A stretch of 5,426 nt of DNA from Euryarchaeota archaeon UBA220. Lineage in GTDB: Archaea > Thermoplasmatota > Poseidoniia > Poseidoniales > Thalassarchaeaceae. The stretch is taken from NCBI GenBank assembly GCA_002501885.1, contig DAON01000078.1, forward strand, positions 1 to 5,426, read 5' to 3'. Every line of letters begins with the position of its first letter. Position 1 is the first letter of the stretch. The position numbers and the translations under genes are program-made. Shown here piece by piece: positions 1 through 5,426 of this stretch. The notes beneath the pieces were generated by a model. It did no database searches. It had not been told where the DNA came from and saw only the letters and a program-made list of their open reading frames with translations.

Positions 1-72
1 CAGCTGAGCTACAGTCCCGTAGCAGACTCGCCAAGATGGACTTGACTTCAAGGCTTCCGAGCCAAACCGGAA

Positions 73-1194
73 CTAGAATGGGTCGTCATCGTCGCTTTCA
101 TCGTCAAATGACATCATGGCTTTCGCCTTCTTCTTGGAAGCTGGCTTAGGCTTCTCGGCAGGCTCCTTGGGGGTGTCCTCGGCCTTTTTCTCGGTATCGC
201 GAGACTCTGAGACCTCTTTCTCCAATTCAGCAAGTTCCTCAGGAGTCATACCAGCCTCGACTGCTAGTTTCATTCTCCTCTCATCACGAGCCTTGATTTC
301 CAACAATCTCTGTCTAGCCTTGTCATAATGCTGTAGCATATACATTGCATCATGCTCAAGCAGTGGTGAGTCTGAGATGATGGTTATGTCGAGCCAATCA
401 CCTTCCTCTGCGAGGTATTCTGCAAATGGCTCGAACTTGAGGTCTGACTTCTTGATTTGTGTATAGTGTAGAGCATTGCCCATCCTGTGCTCGATTCCGG
501 CGAAGTGACAGTAGAACTTCTTGCCACCGAACTTCTTGCGGACTTGATCGAACAGCTCAGCGTAGTCCTCACTGGTTCTCATCCTACCATGTCCTCGTGC
601 ATGGATATGTGCCATATTCAGAACCGGCACAGTTCCCTCGACATGATTGCAGACTTCGATGACTTCCTCAACAGTACCCCAGAGGTCTTGCCGCCCAGAG
701 GTCTCTATTCCGACCAGTGATGGTTCTGCTTCATGGACCCAGGGGAAAGCTGCGTAGTCCTCCTCTTCAGAGGCATCTCCCCAAATCTGGTTGACTCTGT
801 CCACGACACCTGCAAAGATGTTAGCAACCTCCTCGTTGGTATCTGAACCGGGTTCGTATTCGCCATAAGGGCCGACATGGTAGACTAGGTGTCGCGCATT
901 GACTATCTTGCCTGCTTGCATGCTGGCCTCCATCTTGGTAAGTGTGCGATTCCTTTGCCTGCGTGAACCAAGTAATTCAGCATAGTAAGGACCATGCATA
1001 TTCATTTCCAATTCTGAGTTCCACGACAGGATACCTGCCTGCCAATACTGATCGAAGTTCTTAGGCTGGACTGAGCGTACAGTTTGTATCTCCATCGCGT
1101 CTAATCCGAGTGTTGTGATATCATCCATGCCCTCGACTATGGTACGACCCTTGCAAGACAGAGGGACCCCTGCGGGGCCTAGCTTCAACGACAT
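73..1194 (-). CDS. nfo: Archaeal endonuclease IV-like (AP endonuclease family 2) TIM-barrel protein with SSB-like acidic tail
   Basis: Xylose-isomerase-like TIM barrel of the DNase IV/AP endonuclease 2 family, 373 aa from the ATG at 1194. Family members cut DNA 5' of abasic sites in base excision repair. Motifs in order: AGVPLS near the N-terminus, LGLDAMEI, NMHGPYY (H67), YHVGPYG (H106), GIETSGR (E164), LNMAHIHARG (N193, H196), HFAGIEH (H230), ALHYTQIKKSD (H243) and IISDSPLLEHDA (D275). These follow the metal-ligand order of E. coli EndoIV, but N193 and D275 replace the expected Asp and Glu. The barrel ends near residue 300. A charged helical stretch follows (about 300-331), then a Lys/Pro/Ala-rich linker, then a tip ending DDDDPF. 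A longer version would begin at TTG 1236, but ATG 1194 has a GGAG 8 nt upstream and fits the family N-terminus. It is the last gene of the leftward cluster. The family assignment is firm; nuclease activity is inferred. Confidence 0.85.
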   Translation of the reverse strand: MSLKLGPAGVPLSCKGRTIVEGMDDITTLGLDAMEIQTVRSVQPKNFDQYWQAGILSWNSELEMNMHGPYYAELLGSRRQRNRTLTKMEASMQAGKIVNARHLVYHVGPYGEYEPGSDTNEEVANIFAGVVDRVNQIWGDASEEEDYAAFPWVHEAEPSLVGIETSGRQDLWGTVEEVIEVCNHVEGTVPVLNMAHIHARGHGRMRTSEDYAELFDQVRKKFGGKKFYCHFAGIEHRMGNALHYTQIKKSDLKFEPFAEYLAEEGDWLDITIISDSPLLEHDAMYMLQHYDKARQRLLEIKARDERRMKLAVEAGMTPEELAELEKEVSESRDTEKKAEDTPKEPAEKPKPASKKKAKAMMSFDDESDDDDPF

Positions 1195-1202
1195 CCCGAG
1201 AA

Positions 1203-1206
1203 CTCC
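1203..1206 (-). promoter_or_regulatory. Ribosome binding site for the nfo-like gene
   Basis: GGAG on the minus strand, 8 nt before the ATG at 1194. It favours this start over the in-frame TTG at 1236. Homology agrees, because the extra 14 residues precede the conserved first barrel strand and match nothing I recognise. Confidence 0.5.
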
Positions 1207-1227
1207 GAGGGTCGGGCCGAATGGGTG

Positions 1228-1242
1228 CCCCTTCAAAAGGGG
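1228..1242. repeat. Short perfect inverted repeat (6-bp stem, 3-nt loop)
   Basis: CCCCTT-CAA-AAGGGG lies in the 75-nt gap between the PfkB-like gene and the nfo-like gene and covers the alternative TTG start at 1236. As RNA on the minus strand it would fold into a small GC-rich hairpin about 35-50 nt before the chosen nfo ATG. No U-tract follows it, so it does not look like a terminator. It may be a processing or translation-control element, or chance. Confidence 0.35.
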
Positions 1243-1269
1243 TTTCCGCTGAAAGTCTCGATTGGCTGT

Positions 1270-1932
1270 CTAATCTGCAATTCCGGCGGATACGGCTGCG
1301 GATTTGATGCCGTCTGAACCCGGGCCAGATGAGGGTAGCTCACAGAGGAATCTAGCCAGCCATGTAGTCTCTGAAATTGATGGATGTGTATTGGCTTTGG
1401 AAGAACCCAGAGAGTGCTCGACTTGGACCATATTTGATTCAGTGAAACCGCATACATGAGGGACAAGTCCTCGCTGGCGAATCTCCTGCAGTAGATTATG
1501 CTCATCCACACCTTCTAGTTGGGAGATTTTAGACAGAGCATCTTGAGTGATGAATAAAACATGTACTTGTCTTATTCTTTCTATGGTATTGCCCCAGGCT
1601 TCGGCTAGGCGCTCTGTATCTTCTGGTAAATCTACAATCATCACAGTCTTCGAGCCTTCCAACTCCGCGAATGCCATCGATGCGCCCCAAGCCGAGCGGG
1701 CTGAGTTCCCTGCTAGTGATGTAGAGGCGGATATGACCAGCCAATGAGTACCTTCGAGATATTCTCTCCAGTCTATTGAGCCTTGATCGATTTGGCCCAA
1801 ATTGGATCTTGATGAATCAGTCACCAATTTGGTGCTTGCGCCCTTGATAGCAGCCTGAGATAGGACTACTGATGGCGCATCATCTCCCTCTGGCTTTCCG
1901 AACCCAACTAGTCGCACATTAGAATGTGGCAC
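1270..1932 (-). CDS. Truncated PfkB/KDG-kinase-like protein, probably non-catalytic
   Basis: An intact 220-aa ORF whose middle resembles sugar kinases of the PfkB family, especially 2-keto-3-deoxygluconate kinases. Residues 35-55 (KLVTDSSRSN...GSIDW) match the segment before the sugar-site strand. Residues 55-115 (W-x4-L-x-GTHWLVIS, then GNSARSAW, then a strand ending IVDLPED) match the Rossmann core, and LFITQDALSKI (127-137) matches the strand where kinases have the N/E-rich motif. The family is usually 300-330 aa; here roughly the first 80 residues are absent. Where GAGD should stand before the C-terminal helix, the sequence reads SETTWLARFLCEL (187-199), so the catalytic Asp and anion hole appear lost. 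The start is a GTG without a clear ribosome binding site, 34 nt after pelA. It could be a decayed kinase or a repurposed ribokinase-fold protein. The family call rests on remembered motifs and is moderate. Confidence 0.55.
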   Translation of the reverse strand: MPHSNVRLVGFGKPEGDDAPSVVLSQAAIKGASTKLVTDSSRSNLGQIDQGSIDWREYLEGTHWLVISASTSLAGNSARSAWGASMAFAELEGSKTVMIVDLPEDTERLAEAWGNTIERIRQVHVLFITQDALSKISQLEGVDEHNLLQEIRQRGLVPHVCGFTESNMVQVEHSLGSSKANTHPSISETTWLARFLCELPSSGPGSDGIKSAAVSAGIAD

Positions 1933-1966
1933 GCTCAGCGCTATCGGGCAGTGATGATGAGGCTAC

Positions 1967-3025
1967 CTATTCGGTCTTCCAACGCAATAGAGCGATAGCT
2001 CCACCCATACCAACTAGTTGCTGACCTGAATCATGGTCTACAGAGGCTTGGATTACCTTGCCGCCTGAGGTCTCAACTGTGTTCGAGATAGTGTTCCATG
2101 CAGTCGTGGACGATTCTGTCTCGTCCCTGAGCATCGAGGCTTCGATAACCAGTGTATCAATTGCTCCCTGCTCGGCTGCGTCCTCTATTGGTGCTGAACC
2201 ATATGCAACTGCACCATCCATTGAGATTCGTTTCAAACCCTCCTCAATTGCCCTCACTTGCTGGACCAGTGCATGCTCCCCCAGCAGCGAGTCTGCCAAT
2301 CCTTCTGCAAGTACCTCGTTGGCAGCGGCCCTTCCACCAATCGAAGTAGCCGCATTGATGGTCTGGTTCTGTGCTCCGATGTTGCGTAAATTCTTCTCAA
2401 ATTGCTCGCGCGCCATTCCTGGGCCACACAGTACAACCGGCATCTGGTCAGGGAACACCAGGCGTACTTCCTTGGCCACTCTCTCGAAGAATTCCCTGCG
2501 AACGCTAGTGGAGTCATCAGCCCGCTTGCCGCCTCCTCGCATACTGAACTGCGAGACATCGCGAATACCATGGGCTGCCACCTCGAAAACGAGGATTTCA
2601 TCGGATTCGACTACTAGCAAACCGCACTTGGGGCGACTACCTGCTGAAAGTGCCTCTTTGAGAAGGGATTTGTCGGCTCTAGATAGTCCGCCCTCGCGGG
2701 TCAGTTCTATCTCAGAACCGGGGCTGATGACATGGGTGTGGTGGCTGCCGATGTCGATCTTTGCCTCCGAGATTACTCCGTGTACTCTGAGATTGTCAGT
2801 GAATGGCTGAAAGGCAGTCTCTTGTACTTCCAGTACTATCCACATCGGCTTGCGCTCGGCACTCTTAGCCCTACCATCTGTCTGTGTCCCAGTGGTGGAG
2901 TCTCGGCGATGTGAAAGCATCCCGACCTGTGAACCCGGACTGCATAACTGAGAAGCGATCCACAGGTCATTCTCGTCATCCAAGCGGAGTCTGACTCCCT
3001 CATCTAGGCGCTTGATTCTGCGCAA
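1967..3025 (-). CDS. pelA: Pelota (aPelota/Dom34), ribosome rescue and mRNA surveillance factor
   Basis: An eRF1-like factor that, with aEF1A/ABCE1, splits ribosomes stalled on damaged or stopless mRNA; cytoplasmic. It is 352 aa from the TTG at 3025, within the usual archaeal range. The N-terminal Sm-like domain (about 1-125) opens MRRIKRLDEG, with ENDLW at 18-22, then a basic loop (HRRDS), AERKPMW, NLRVHGVISE and HHTHV. The central domain (about 130-260) has CGLLVVESDE, RGGGKRADDS and VLCGPGMAREQF (198-209), and lacks GGQ, as expected for Pelota rather than the release factor aRF1. The C-terminal domain (about 265-352) has AYGSAPIEDAAEQGAIDTLVI and ends SGQQLVGMGGAIALLRW. The longest ORF begins at GTG 3049 inside the fhs coding region, but the TTG at 3025 has a near-ideal ribosome binding site and matches the family N-terminus. 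It lies 10 nt after the fhs stop, implying cotranscription. Confident. Confidence 0.93.
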   Translation of the reverse strand: MRRIKRLDEGVRLRLDDENDLWIASQLCSPGSQVGMLSHRRDSTTGTQTDGRAKSAERKPMWIVLEVQETAFQPFTDNLRVHGVISEAKIDIGSHHTHVISPGSEIELTREGGLSRADKSLLKEALSAGSRPKCGLLVVESDEILVFEVAAHGIRDVSQFSMRGGGKRADDSTSVRREFFERVAKEVRLVFPDQMPVVLCGPGMAREQFEKNLRNIGAQNQTINAATSIGGRAAANEVLAEGLADSLLGEHALVQQVRAIEEGLKRISMDGAVAYGSAPIEDAAEQGAIDTLVIEASMLRDETESSTTAWNTISNTVETSGGKVIQASVDHDSGQQLVGMGGAIALLRWKTE

Positions 3026-3027
3026 TT

Positions 3028-3036
3028 GATCACCTC
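3028..3036 (-). promoter_or_regulatory. Extended Shine-Dalgarno deciding the pelA TTG start
   Basis: GAGGTGATC on the minus strand. It complements nine consecutive bases of the usual archaeal 16S 3' end (GATCACCTC). GAGG is 7 nt from the TTG at 3025, an optimal spacing. It begins at the final G of the fhs TAG stop, so fhs termination and pelA initiation are physically adjacent, which suggests translational coupling. Confidence 0.75.
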
Positions 3037-4751
3037 TACCTGAAAGCACCCGTCAGTCTGCCCTCGTCGTCCATGTCCATGTCAAGTGCAGCAGGTCTTG
3101 TAGGTAGCCCGGGCATAGTCATCATTGAACCGCAAACTGCGACGACAAAGCCGGCTCCGGCATTGACTCTAATCTCTCTAATAGGAAGAGTGAATCCTGT
3201 AGGTGCACCTAGCACTTTGGGCTCGTGGCTGAATGAATACTGATTCTTAGCCATGCACACGGGTAGATTACCAAGGCCCCACTCCTTGAGTGAATCCAGT
3301 GACTTTTGAGATACATCGCTGAAATCGACAGTGTCGGCTCCGTACATGTTTGTAGCCACTCTGAGAATTGTCTCCTCGATTGGCATGCCTTCATCCACAA
3401 TTGGAGTATAGGGTCTGCCAGCAGAATCGTGGTCTGCACAGGCCTGTACAACAGCGTCGGCCAACGCGGCCGCACCCTCGCCACCCTTAGCGAATCCTTC
3501 GTTGAGGACTACTTCGCGGGCACCGGCATCGATTGCCTCCTCGCGGATGGCATCCAACTCGGCATCCGTATCATGCTTGAACCGGTTGATGGAAACGACG
3601 ACTGGGAGTCCTGTCTGAGACAGATTGCGTACATGACGGCGTAGATTCGAAGCTGCGCCAGCCCTAACGGCCTCGACATTCTCGCTCTCTAATTCATCAG
3701 GTGTTGGCCTACGGCCTCCTCCTGATTCGAAGCCATCTCCATGCATCTTCATCGCTCGAACAGTTACATTCAGAACTAGACAATCTGGGACTCTGCCGGC
3801 AGCTGGCGCCTTGATATGGAGGGCTTTCTCGGCCCCCATCTCTGCTCCGAATCCTGCTTCAGTTACCACATAATCAGCGCATGAAAGAGCGATTTCATCG
3901 GCGATGATTGATGAGTTTCCATGGGCTATATTTGCGAACGGTCCGCAGTGGATGAAGGCAGGATTGCCCTCTAGTGTCTGTACTAGATTTGGCATCAGCG
4001 CGTCACGAAGTAGTAGAGTCATAGCTCCTGCAGCTCCCAATTGCTCTGCTGTTACAGGATCTCCTGTATTCGACTTGGCAATGATGATTCTTCCTATGCG
4101 CGCGCGCAAATCTGCATAGTCTTTTGAGAGCGCTAGAATAGCCATCACTTCACTTGCAGCAGTGATGTCGAATCTCTCAGATCTTACGACTCCGTTGAAC
4201 TTACCACCTAAGCCTACTGTAACCTGTCTGAGACTACGGTCGTTCATATCGATAGTTCTAGGCCAGTAGATTCGATTGATGTCGATGTCCAACTCATTAT
4301 CGCGGTGCAAGTGATTGTCGATAATTGCCGAACAGAGATTGTGTGCGGCCGTGACTGCGTGGAGATCACCGGTGAAGTGCAAATTGATTTGTTCCATCGG
4401 CAATACCTGAGAGTAGCCGCCTCCAGCAGCTCCTCCCTTGATTCCAAAGACTGGCCCCATCGATGGTTCTCTAATGACGCAGCATGCATTGTGTCCGCGT
4501 GCATTGAGGCCTTGATTGAGTCCAATTGTAGTGACGGTTTTGCCCTCTCCGAAAGCGGTCGGGCTAATACTTGTAACCAAAACTAGGAATCCTGAGTCGG
4601 ATTTCTTCTTTCTCTGTATTGCCTCCCAATTGACCTTGGCGATATGTGGGCCATGAAGAACAAGGTCACTGCGAGCCAGTCCCAATTGTTCAGCCACCTC
4701 TTCTATGGGTCGCATCGTGGCCTTACGTGCAATCTCGAGGTCGCTGTCCAT
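3036..4751 (-). CDS. fhs: Formate-tetrahydrofolate ligase (formyl-THF synthetase)
   Basis: Catalyses formate + ATP + THF to 10-formyl-THF + ADP + phosphate, feeding purine and other one-carbon pathways; cytoplasmic, normally a homotetramer. It is 571 aa, close to the usual 555-560. The N-terminus MDSDLEIARKATMRPIEEVA is typical. The ATP-binding loop is SPTAFGEGKT (63-72). GIKGGAAGGGY (103-113) matches the first family signature and NVTVRAMKMHG (328-338) a slight variant of the second. QINLHFTGD (121-129), FANIAHGNS (272-280), KNQYSFS (502-508) and TMPGLPTRPAA (545-555) are all present, so it looks fully active. The ORF extends to an ATG at 4823, but the ATG at 4751 has GGAG 6 nt upstream and the family N-terminus; the 24 extra residues look spurious. 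It is first in the leftward cluster and divergent from aroE. The enzyme is common in bacteria and patchy in archaea, so ancestral acquisition is plausible. Confidence 0.95.
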   Translation of the reverse strand: MDSDLEIARKATMRPIEEVAEQLGLARSDLVLHGPHIAKVNWEAIQRKKKSDSGFLVLVTSISPTAFGEGKTVTTIGLNQGLNARGHNACCVIREPSMGPVFGIKGGAAGGGYSQVLPMEQINLHFTGDLHAVTAAHNLCSAIIDNHLHRDNELDIDINRIYWPRTIDMNDRSLRQVTVGLGGKFNGVVRSERFDITAASEVMAILALSKDYADLRARIGRIIIAKSNTGDPVTAEQLGAAGAMTLLLRDALMPNLVQTLEGNPAFIHCGPFANIAHGNSSIIADEIALSCADYVVTEAGFGAEMGAEKALHIKAPAAGRVPDCLVLNVTVRAMKMHGDGFESGGGRRPTPDELESENVEAVRAGAASNLRRHVRNLSQTGLPVVVSINRFKHDTDAELDAIREEAIDAGAREVVLNEGFAKGGEGAAALADAVVQACADHDSAGRPYTPIVDEGMPIEETILRVATNMYGADTVDFSDVSQKSLDSLKEWGLGNLPVCMAKNQYSFSHEPKVLGAPTGFTLPIREIRVNAGAGFVVAVCGSMMTMPGLPTRPAALDMDMDDEGRLTGAFR

Positions 4752-4757
4752 CAAACG

Positions 4758-4761
4758 CTCC
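4758..4761 (-). promoter_or_regulatory. Ribosome binding site for fhs
   Basis: GGAG on the minus strand, 6 nt upstream of the ATG at 4751. Together with the family N-terminus, it sets the start here rather than at the upstream ATG at 4823. A second purine-rich run (CGGAGGGG, 4767-4774) lies 15 nt or more upstream of the start and is badly spaced. Confidence 0.6.
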
Positions 4762-4803
4762 GATGACCCCTCCGACTTGAAACCTTCATTGCACAGGGTT
4801 GGT

Positions 4804-4809
4804 AGGAGG
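4804..4809 (+). promoter_or_regulatory. Ribosome binding site for aroE
   Basis: AGGAGG lies 12 nt before the ATG at 4822. The core is perfect but the spacing is longer than the usual 5-10 nt. No other start codon fits it, and the protein N-terminus matches AroE directly from this ATG. Confidence 0.55.
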
Positions 4810-4821
4810 ACATAGAGAACC

Positions 4822-5426
4822 ATGCCTGCATACTGGGGAATAGCTGGTTATCCAGTCTCGCATTCACTCACTCCTAGGCTATTTGCACTAGTCGGAGAGC
4901 ATCTGGGGATGGATGAAGTGATTCCAATCTTCCTTGAGGCTAGAGGAATAGATGAATTCACATCACTGGTCGGCGATTTGGAAGGAGAGGTTTGGTTTTC
5001 TTGTACTGCTCCTCTAAAGCACTCGCCGCAGTCTAGACTTGGTGTCAGGGGGCCAGAAGGCGTCAATGCGATCAATCAGTTGCGTCGTAAGGGCGGTGTT
5101 TGGTCAGGAGTCAGTACAGATGGAGTTGGCTTCGTGGCTGCTTGCAGACACATTGGCATAGAACCCTCAGGCTGCGTACTTAGGATTCGAGGAGGCGGTT
5201 CTGCTGCACGTGCTATTGCTGCAGCTTGGGCAGATGAAGATGGCCTCATTATTGCCGAAGAGGGGAGGCGGCCACTGGTCAGTGGACCATGGGACTCTGC
5301 TATCATCGAGAACGGAGATGCAGTGATTGGAATCGATTTAGATACCGCTCCCGCCGGAGGAGAGAGTGCCACTCTGGACGCTGAGATGCAGGTTTCCATC
5401 TCCTACGGAGATGGCGCAAGCACAGA
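4822..5426 (+). CDS. aroE: Shikimate dehydrogenase (NADP+), 3' end beyond the window
   Basis: Reduces 3-dehydroshikimate to shikimate with NADPH in the aromatic amino-acid pathway; cytoplasmic. It is open to the window edge: 201 codons of an expected 265-280. The N-terminal substrate domain begins MPAYWGIAGYPVSHSLTP, with the paired serines S13 and S15. CTAPLKHSP holds the catalytic Lys (K66), GVNAINQL the substrate Asn (N85) and STDGVGF the catalytic-pair Asp (D100). The NADP domain follows, with the glycine loop GGGSAARA (124-131). Two usually conserved Asn residues (of NVT before the Lys, and of NTDG) are Ser here (S60, S98), and the usual NRTxxR cofactor motif appears as EEGRRP. Catalytic Lys and Asp are kept, so activity is likely. 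The related quinate/shikimate dehydrogenase YdiB cannot be fully excluded. Divergently transcribed from fhs; the only rightward gene here. Confidence 0.9.
   Translation, partial: MPAYWGIAGYPVSHSLTPRLFALVGEHLGMDEVIPIFLEARGIDEFTSLVGDLEGEVWFSCTAPLKHSPQSRLGVRGPEGVNAINQLRRKGGVWSGVSTDGVGFVAACRHIGIEPSGCVLRIRGGGSAARAIAAAWADEDGLIIAEEGRRPLVSGPWDSAIIENGDAVIGIDLDTAPAGGESATLDAEMQVSISYGDGAST

Larger units (their letters stand above)
4752..4821. promoter_or_regulatory. Divergent aroE/fhs intergenic region
   Basis: These 70 nt separate the two oppositely oriented genes and must carry at least part of both transcription starts unless promoters lie inside the coding regions. I see ribosome binding sites for both genes but no convincing TATA box/BRE in either direction; the candidates are weak and not assigned. 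Its minus strand is open in frame with fhs up to the ATG at 4823, which overlaps the aroE ATG within the palindrome CATG. Confidence 0.45.

Noticed and set aside
1..72. Possible 3' end of a rightward gene (open from base 1 to TGA at 43-45)
   Set aside because: Only 14 codons are visible with no recognisable sequence; it cannot be told from noncoding DNA. No terminator or RNA gene is evident there either.
76..113. GTC/ATC-rich near-repeat resembling a microsatellite
   Set aside because: It is simply the codons for the acidic GAC/GAT tail of the nuclease-like protein.
1233..1511. Minus-strand 92-codon ORF overlapping the PfkB-like gene
   Set aside because: It is an alternative frame of the same strand; the PfkB-like frame carries the recognisable sugar-kinase segments.
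2058..2810. 250-codon plus-strand ORF opposite pelA
   Set aside because: It is antisense to the well-supported Pelota gene, has a Ser/Pro-rich composition typical of a shadow frame, and shows no recognisable motif.
3306..3644. Plus-strand ORF of 112 codons opposite fhs
   Set aside because: It lies wholly antisense to conserved fhs coding sequence, with no family motif.
4848..5399. Two minus-strand ORFs (75 and 107 codons) at the right end
   Set aside because: They are antisense to the aroE reading frame, which shows clear shikimate dehydrogenase motifs throughout.
1..5426. CRISPR array, tRNA/rRNA, transposon ends, defence or toxin-antitoxin system
   Set aside because: No regularly spaced repeats, RNA gene folds, terminal inverted repeats or relevant protein families were seen; the window is filled by housekeeping-type genes.

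Overview
The window looks archaeal. The strongest evidence is a complete Pelota (aPelota/Dom34) gene, a family found in archaea and eukaryotes but not bacteria. Two further signs are a DNase IV-like TIM-barrel protein with archaeal-type motifs and a ribosome binding site that matches the extended archaeal 16S rRNA tail. It sits beside two genes of broad or bacterial type: formate-tetrahydrofolate ligase and a classical AroE shikimate dehydrogenase. Balanced base composition, an acidic-leaning proteome and tight gene packing would suit a marine planktonic euryarchaeon such as Marine Group II (Poseidoniales). That placement is inference only; no marker here fixes it.

Layout: four genes run leftwards on the minus strand in the order fhs, pelA, a PfkB/KDG-kinase-like gene, and an endonuclease IV-like gene. 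A 10-nt gap separates fhs from pelA, and the next two gaps are 34 nt and 75 nt. They could be one transcription unit, since I see no convincing TATA element between them. A divergent gene, aroE, starts at 4822 on the plus strand and runs off the right edge; 201 codons are visible. The 70 nt between aroE and fhs hold the ribosome binding sites of both genes. The first 72 bases are downstream of the endonuclease gene and hold nothing I can support.

Functions: fhs supplies 10-formyl-THF for one-carbon metabolism, AroE acts in aromatic amino-acid synthesis, Pelota rescues stalled ribosomes, and the nuclease-like protein belongs to the abasic-site repair family. There is no obvious single pathway; this looks like a compact housekeeping neighbourhood.

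The most interesting points are: (1) the nuclease-like protein ends in a disordered linker and an acidic DDDDPF tip that strongly resembles the C-terminal tip of bacterial SSB; (2) the same protein carries two conservative changes at expected metal-ligand positions; (3) the PfkB-like gene is an intact ORF but lacks the N-terminal third of the fold and the catalytic GAGD motif; (4) AroE has Ser where two usually conserved Asn residues are expected; (5) several genes have start sites better placed than the longest ORF suggests, notably a TTG start for pelA whose ribosome binding site begins at the last base of the fhs stop codon.
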